64,000 bases of DNA from Rheum nobile (Eukaryota > Streptophyta > Magnoliopsida > Caryophyllales > Polygonaceae), in contig WOAB01000501.1 in assembly GCA_027886185.1 (NCBI GenBank), forward strand, positions 1,240,001 to 1,304,000. Reading direction: 5' to 3'. Position numbers and translations under genes: made by a program. This document shows, in pieces, positions 58,572 to 64,000 of the stretch. Within the stretch, counting starts at the first letter, position 1. Each line of letters starts with the position of its first letter. The notes beneath the pieces are model-generated. The model made no database searches. It had not been told where the DNA came from and was given only the letters and a program-made list of their open reading frames with translations.

Positions 58572-59412
58572 TGACCTTAGTTATGAGAATTCTTTCCGAG
58601 TTCCCCTGATTGACTAGTTTAAGATATTTAACTTGTTGAGTCTTGATGTCCTTGTGTTATATCTTTTGCTATAAACCCTTCTTGTCATAATGGTTTCTTA
58701 TAAAGGCTTAGATAAATTTTTCTGGTTCGTTTCCTTTTGATTATCATTATTTCTCAACTCCTCATTGATCAAATTTCTTTGATGGCCCAAAAGTCACAAT
58801 CTGATCATATTTCTAACCCAACATTACAAGCTGAAATGATGATTGTGTACTAAGACCTACCCTTGCCTCATTGCTCAATTTAATTCTCTATGATCCATCT
58901 CTAAACCTTCTCTGAGAATTATTGTGCAATGCGATAAATAGTCTACCCTGATTCCTTGTATGGAAACGTACTGTTTTTGGTTCCTTTGTCCCCACCTACA
59001 CCAAAGGTTCCCATACATTCCTCTAGCTCGCTGAAAATGTCGCCAGAAAGGAACCAGAACATCGCGTCTCTCCAACGGCTCGCTTGGCTCTCCCAGACGC
59101 TATTTATGGCATATTGGCAGGGATAAGGCATGTCTCATCAGTGGCAGACCTCCCTCTTCTCGGAATGGGTCATATTTTGAATTTAAATTAGTCGTTCCAA
59201 AAAGCTGCAACTCTCTTCAATGCTTCGGATTTGCCTTGATCTTCTCAACGGCTGGATTTGCTTCAACGGTCACCTCAGCTCTTGGCCATCCCAGATCTTC
59301 AACGCCCTTAAAGAGGTGCTCAGTTGCTCTGAGTTGATCACACAAGCTCTCCATCTCTCTGATCTTCTACCTCTCTTTCTCTTCTCACATCAATCCTCTT
59401 AGCTCCTCTCAA
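58572..59412. other. Non-coding spacer between pol and the extra Copia frame
   Basis: No gene recognised; may contain the acceptor site for a spliced mRNA of the downstream frame. Confidence 0.4.
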
Positions 59413-61017
59413 ATGGCCAACCCTAACCCAATCGTTGTTATGGATGAAGAGGAAGCTGTTTTTCTTCAATCATTTCACGAAAAGAAGGCTAAAGCCTCCT
59501 CCTCCAAGCCTGTTTCTGCCTCCACTTCTTCAAAATCCCTCCCCAAAGAAAACCCCATGGCGAAACCTGCAGAGAAACCAGAAGAGAAGCTTGAGAAACC
59601 ACCAAAGGATAAGGAAAAGGTGGAAGAGGAACCAATCATGCCCAAAGAAGAGGAGCAAGCCATCACTTTGGCTTCAGAATCAGTCACAAAATCAGTTTCT
59701 GAAGGCGGATCGCATGATTCCTCTCCGGATAAATCCCTTCAAGAGATCCTTAGCCCCGAGCCTTCCCCGATCAGCCTCAAATCCAAAACTTCCAACTCAG
59801 GCCCCTCTGTCGCCACAAGAATGCAACAGAGGAAGAGAAGCTCCCAAGCCATTGTTCCCTATGAAACCAAATCCACAAAAAGGGCCAAAACCACCACCCT
59901 CTCTGTCTCCTCTTCCTTCTCCAAAAGGAAGATCCTAAAACCTCTCATTATCGGCAGAGAATTCTGGACCCAGGCGTTAGAAGAAGAGGATGAGGAACTC
60001 TATGGAGAAGCTTTGGATGAGTTCCACTCTCTGTTGCAGTTCCAAGGGTGGGACGAGATACTGTGCGAGCCTTTCTCTGCTTCCGACGAGGTTGTCCGGA
60101 TGTTTTACCAGTCCATGGAATTTGTACCCCAGAAGGAGAACTCTCCCTGTCACGACGCCATTCTCATATGGAAGGGAACCAGCTTTCCCCTGTCCGTCAA
60201 TCTAATCGCGTCTGCTCTAGGGATTGAGTCGAGGTCTGGGTTTGGAATTCTGCCTCAGAAGAAGGGATGGCCCAAGGGAAAGGGCTTCAAGTCCAAAGGA
60301 GCAATCGTCAAGAAAATTTATGATGGCGCATCCCCCTCATCTTTGGAGACGAAGGATCTCTCCATCGCAAACCGGCTACTGCATTTTTGGATCACTCGCA
60401 ACTTGGTTCCCAGGCAAGAGCACAGGAACGAAGTCCTCATCACCGACGCCATCTACATGGACAAAGTGCTCTCCGGCTTTCAGTTGGATCTTCCCCGTAT
60501 TGTGCTGGCTCACATGCAATTATGTGCATCCCATGACTCCCATGCTTTACCCTTCCCTCACATCATCAAGAAGCTACTCTCCAACCTCAATCAGTACCCA
60601 GAAGACGCACCCGAGACTGCCTACAACAAATGTCTTACCATGCACACAGTTCGGAAGCTGAAATCTAAGGAACAACAACCCAACCCTGCTGAAACAGAAG
60701 AAATCCCGCCTAAGGAAAAGGCGAGTTCCCAGGGCCGTTCTAGTTCCCACCCTCAGCAACCCCCCTCTTCAGACTCCTCTGCGATCCTCCTTGCGTTGAA
60801 TCGTATTGAAAAAGCTATCTTGGAAGGCTCGACTGCCAACACGGTCGCCATCCATGATCAAGTAAGAGAGTTGGGGCGTATCAGTTCTGCTGTCGAGAGT
60901 CTGGTGGACGTTCTGCAGAAGGATTGGCAAGGTGCAATCAGTGCTCATCAGGCCGCGGGCCAAAATGTAGGAACCGACGACAAGGATGCAGAAGAAGAGG
61001 CCGTTACTACGCCATAG
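59413..61017 (+). CDS. Extra 3' frame of the Copia element, 534 aa, function unknown
   Basis: Intact from ATG 59413 to TAG at 61015. N-terminal ~150 residues are Lys/Glu/Ser/Pro-rich and low in complexity (PAEKPEEKLEKPPKDKEKVE), then a basic nuclear-signal-like stretch (RKRSSQAIVPYETKSTKRAK). The middle (about residues 180-400) is globular: GREFWTQALEEEDEELYGEA, LLQFQGWDEILCEPFS, then WKGTSFPLSVNLIASALGIE and RLLHFWITRNLVPRQEHRNE. This resembles the plant-specific putative transposon-protein domain found in other retroelements. The C-terminus has a coiled-coil-like LALNRIEKAILEG...ISSAVESLVDVLQKD. In SIRE elements this position is often called env-like, but no signal peptide or membrane segment is visible here. 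It stays open while pol is broken. Confidence 0.7.
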   Translation: MANPNPIVVMDEEEAVFLQSFHEKKAKASSSKPVSASTSSKSLPKENPMAKPAEKPEEKLEKPPKDKEKVEEEPIMPKEEEQAITLASESVTKSVSEGGSHDSSPDKSLQEILSPEPSPISLKSKTSNSGPSVATRMQQRKRSSQAIVPYETKSTKRAKTTTLSVSSSFSKRKILKPLIIGREFWTQALEEEDEELYGEALDEFHSLLQFQGWDEILCEPFSASDEVVRMFYQSMEFVPQKENSPCHDAILIWKGTSFPLSVNLIASALGIESRSGFGILPQKKGWPKGKGFKSKGAIVKKIYDGASPSSLETKDLSIANRLLHFWITRNLVPRQEHRNEVLITDAIYMDKVLSGFQLDLPRIVLAHMQLCASHDSHALPFPHIIKKLLSNLNQYPEDAPETAYNKCLTMHTVRKLKSKEQQPNPAETEEIPPKEKASSQGRSSSHPQQPPSSDSSAILLALNRIEKAILEGSTANTVAIHDQVRELGRISSAVESLVDVLQKDWQGAISAHQAAGQNVGTDDKDAEEEAVTTP

Positions 61018-61613
61018 GAACGCTTGTTCTAGGTTCCCAGTGTTGCAACGCCACAGCGAGCTAGTAGTTTCCCTTAGGATCCTACTCTCCTCTTCTATCC
61101 CTTTTGTTGTCTTTCTTAAGATTGCTTTTGTTGTCTTCCTTGCTATCTGTTGTTTGTCTTGTCGGTTGTTTGCTTGTGGTATTTTGTGTGTTTGATCAAT
61201 GATAAGTGAAGTTTTTAATGATTACCTTCAGTTTCGTTCCCATGATCATTTGTCTTCGCCTTAAGTTTTCATTATGACATTTTATGGGCTTGCTGCAATC
61301 GCATATTCACTCCGATATCATGTTCTTAACTTATACTTAATCTTTTCGATGATGTCAAAAGGGGGAAGAAAAGGATAGGAACCTTGAACTTTGGAGACTA
61401 CTGAATTAATAGGAACTCTGAACTAGTTCTATTTCTAAGGGGGAATTTGAAATAAACTTGTTCACTTGCTTAGGGGGAATTTGCAACCATTGAATGTTCT
61501 ATCACTAATCTGTAATATTGTAAATCCCGTTATCTCAATATGGTCTCATAAGATTCAAAGTCCTATTATGTTGTCAGGTTCCTTGTATTTGTCATCATCA
61601 AAAAGGGGGAAAT
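61018..61613. other. 3' internal end of the Copia element with PPT
   Basis: AAAAAGGGGGAAAT (61600-61613) adjoins the 3' LTR. Several GGGGGAA words (61363, 61440, 61475) precede it and may be extra purine tracts. No gene. Confidence 0.8.
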
Positions 61614-62737
61614 TGTTAGGAAACGGAACTCTGGAACTTAGGTTCCCCTGAGAGTTCCGTTCCTCAGTTTCTCTACTTTTGAAGATGACAAATATTATGA
61701 TACTAATGTTTTATCTCAAAGATGTGTTTAAGGAACCACAGGAATATACCGAAGGCAGGAAAACCAAACAGAACAAGGGAACCAAAGGAACAAGACAGTT
61801 GAAGGAATCCAGAGGAACCCAGGTGTGCCCAGAAATGGAGCTTGCGACATTGCGATTCCCGAGAAATCTGGGAACACACAACCTCGGACAAAAGGTGTCG
61901 AAAACGACTTATCCGAAGCTTCCAAAAGTCTTCCAAGGTCCAAGAGCTAAAGAACAAGATGCCTAGAGAACCTCTACCTCGGACAGAGACAATGAAAGCG
62001 ACAGCACATGAAGACGTCGTTGTCCAGAAGTCAGTTCCCAAGCGCCCAGATTGTTGAACCTCAGAAGAAGGAAGCTGGAGAACGACTTGGCTGAAGTAGT
62101 TGACTAACCTAGAAGGATTCTGAGCTGCCTAGGTTGTTTGCATATGTCAAAGACAACGTGGACCAAGGAGAACCACACATCCTAGGGCAAGCTCGATCTG
62201 TGGGAACCAAGAGAAGTTTAAGCTGCGAAGAATCCTCTATAAAAGGAAGACTAACTCAAGGGTTATCTTCAAGCATTCACAATAGAAACACACTTCATAG
62301 CAAACATCAAAGTGTGAAGCTTCAAACAAGATCATCAAAGCAAACTAAGATCAAGAAGAACCAGTCAAGGAAGAAGAGCTGAGTGCTAAGTTCTTGTGAC
62401 TGTAAGTGATAGTTCCTAGGTGCGAAAGTCTGTTTCTTGGATTGATTATTGATTGTGTTAAGTTATCTAGGATTGTCTAACTGTGTGTAAGGCAAAGGAA
62501 CTGTGTGTTCGTTCCTAGGATAAGCTGTAACCAAAAGAGATAAGAAATCAAGAAGTAGACTTTGAAATCCTTTCGGAAGAAAGGTAGTGGTTTTTATCCT
62601 GGATTGCTAGTTGGCAATCAAAGGTTTCCACTATAAGGAACTTGTCATTTGTTTGATTGTTTATTTCCGTTGCGAAAGGAACTGAGAATTGATATTCTGA
62701 GTTCCTTAAGTTTTTATCTAACAATCACGATCTTACA
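61614..62737 (+). repeat. 3' LTR of the Copia element
   Basis: Nearly identical to 53138-54262; ends CGATCTTACA. TATA box CTATAAAAG at 62237-62245. Confidence 0.95.
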
Positions 62738-62742
62738 AAGAC
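62738..62742. repeat. Target site duplication AAGAC, right copy
   Basis: Matches 53133-53137; the MULE frame resumes with CCGCCACGT (PPR). Confidence 0.95.
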
Positions 62743-63806
62743 CCGCCACGTGGTGAGACCAAGAAGGGGAGGCCTAGGATGAATGCGAGAAAGACCGGCA
62801 CCAAGAGGAATATGGGTTGGGACGAGCATGTGGATGCAAAAATGAAGAAGATGAAGGAGAAGCAGAAGATGAAGATGGAGGATGAGGAGCTGGGAGTGGA
62901 AGAGGAGGATGCGCCTGCAGAGAAAGAGACGACCAATGTGAAATCGTCTATGGGATCAAGAGCGTCTATGGGATCGAAAGGATGACCTTCTACCGGACGA
63001 CCTCGCAGTGGAGTTTCAACAGCAAAGGGGAGTGCCACTAAACCTGGAAAGTCAAAATTTGCTTGAAACAAGTCCAAATCGGGTTCAAGCAAGTCGTTAA
63101 AGTATATCGGCTTCAACTGGGGGCACGAGAATATTGATCATTTCATGCTCGCATACATTTCTAGGGTACAAAATGTCAAAGGCGATGGTCATTGCGGGTT
63201 TCGTTCCCTTGTCGTTTTGCTAGGTCGCCGAGAAGAGGAGTACGTTGATGTCCGGTTAGAGCTTTCGAAGCATGTCCAGACACATCCAGCCAACTACGTA
63301 GCGATGCTTGGGGAGGAAGAGTTGACGGTGGAAGCATTTGTTAGGAGATTGAATTATATTGCGTCACCGTGCACAACGAACTTCTGGTGTATAATGCCTA
63401 TTGCTGGTTTGGTGTTTGCCACGGAACACCAAGTGGCGGTTGTTGTCTTATCATGGTTTGGACCACACACATGTCTTCCATTGTGGGCCCCCCCGGGTGC
63501 TGAGCCTCCGACAAAGGTTTATGCGATAGCACATGTAGGCAGGAGAGACCATTACGTACCGGTACGTGGAGCGCTACTCTCTGGTATTTACTTATTCTTT
63601 CATAAATTGTTATATAATTTTATCGTTTATGTTTACAGATTTGGCTTGTTAATGATCGTTGTCCAATTCCACCACCTCCGAGGTAGTGGCTCATTTACAA
63701 GGATCCAAGTGTTGATGGATGGGATATTCATGAGCGCTTTAAGGATAGGTTCAAGAGTTATGTAGAGGAGCGAGCGGAACAAGGACGACCTAACATACTT
63801 ACCTAG

Positions 63807-64000
63807 GTTTTTTGGATTGTAATTGACTTTATATATGTTATTGTAATTCATTTTGTGGGAAAGTTTGATTGAGATTGACCGTATATTGTTTTTATAATCA
63901 TTTGTTTTTATTTGAATTGGTGTTGATTCGGGGAAATGCAATACGAGACAATAATATTACTTGGAAATCATTAACATTAAAGCGTATACTAGTTGAACAT
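63807..64000. other. Downstream flank of the MULE-OTU gene
   Basis: AT-rich 3' sequence; the right terminus of the MULE element lies beyond the window. Confidence 0.4.

Larger units (their letters stand above)
53138..62737 (+). mobile_element. 9.6-kb SIRE/Maximus-like Ty1/Copia retrotransposon
   Basis: Two LTRs of 1125 and 1124 bp, 5-bp duplications AAGAC, an initiator-Met PBS, a gag-pol frame in Copia order (integrase before RT), an extra frame downstream of pol, and a PPT. About 16 substitutions plus one 1-base gap by eye separate the LTRs (~1.4%), so the insertion is young. The long LTRs plus a large extra 3' frame point to the SIRE/Maximus group. The element is no longer autonomous because pol has a frameshift and a stop. 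Confidence 0.95.
50858..63806 (+). pseudogene. MULE transposase fused to an OTU-type cysteine protease, interrupted by a Copia element
   Basis: Exons 50858-50974, 51140-51900, 51982-52470, 52552-53137 continuing at 62743-63561, and 63639-63806; all introns are GT/AG and keep frame. Order: acidic Ser-rich N-terminus; FAR1/MuDR-like DNA-binding region (KGCPFLLHGIF, VRGCHNHML); MULE DDE core with VVIMDSTYKTNRYGMPLF, a second Asp in CIMSDREL, then HHLCQVHVDRN; a SWIM-like CPH segment (LGLPCPHTI); basic linker KKGRPRMNARKTGTKR; and an OTU domain with GDGHCGFRSL (catalytic Asp and Cys) and RDHYVP (catalytic His). The frame runs across the Copia insertion once one AAGAC is removed. Three in-frame stops remain: TGA 62983, TGA 63064 (both could be CGA Arg) and TAG 63684 (could be CAG Gln). 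It ends GRPNILT. Plant MULEs with OTU domains are known. Confidence 0.85.

Noticed and set aside
59413..61017. Retroviral-type envelope
   Set aside because: No signal peptide, transmembrane segment or cysteine pattern was seen.

Overview
This is nuclear DNA of a flowering plant, most likely a eudicot and possibly an asterid (the asterid guess is weak). The evidence is five host genes with plant-style GT-AG introns and plant-specific families (a P-class pentatricopeptide protein, a strictosidine-synthase-like protein, a plant mitochondrial NAD-isocitrate dehydrogenase regulatory subunit), set in a very TE-rich, AT-rich background.

Layout. 1-3612: a Tekay/Del-like Gypsy LTR, the 3' end and LTR of a Tat/Athila-like Gypsy element, and a scrap of Gypsy reverse transcriptase. 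3613-12229: a decayed hAT transposon (ZMYM1/TTF-type transposase, minus strand) split by a composite Gypsy insertion (5879-10430) flanked by CATAT target duplications. 12230-15620: AT-rich DNA holding a complete solo LTR with TAATT duplications. 15630-19275: a non-coding element made of GGGCGCAA/TTGCGCCC palindromes, a telomere-like four-copy tandem repeat, and long AT-rich tandem repeats that switch strand. 19388-31016: genic island with an hnRNP-F/H-like RNA-binding protein (+), an intronless PPR protein (-) and a poly(A)-polymerase/CCA-transferase-like protein (+). 31671-36730: MITEs and a 4.4-kb TIR element that carries one captured exon of coatomer beta-prime and two facing tRNA-like sequences. 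37034-40461: IDH regulatory subunit (+). 41417-47562: strictosidine-synthase-like gene (-) with a 4.4-kb repeat-filled first intron. 47563-50300: dispersed repeats and one Tat-like solo LTR. 50400-64000: a MULE transposase gene whose product continues into an OTU-type cysteine protease domain, interrupted by a young 9.6-kb SIRE-like Copia element (53138-62737, AAGAC duplications).

The host genes are ordinary housekeeping or organelle-related genes and do not form a pathway. The interesting biology lies in the transposons: the MULE-OTU fusion with three C-to-T type stops, arrays of ~21-bp palindromes shared in architecture by two separate elements, capture of a host exon, tRNA-like inverted pairs, templated filler at a TE junction, and an LTR element with an unusual 5' end. 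Reading frames of both interrupted transposase genes close exactly when the inserted element and one target duplication are removed, which makes those two insertion calls strong.
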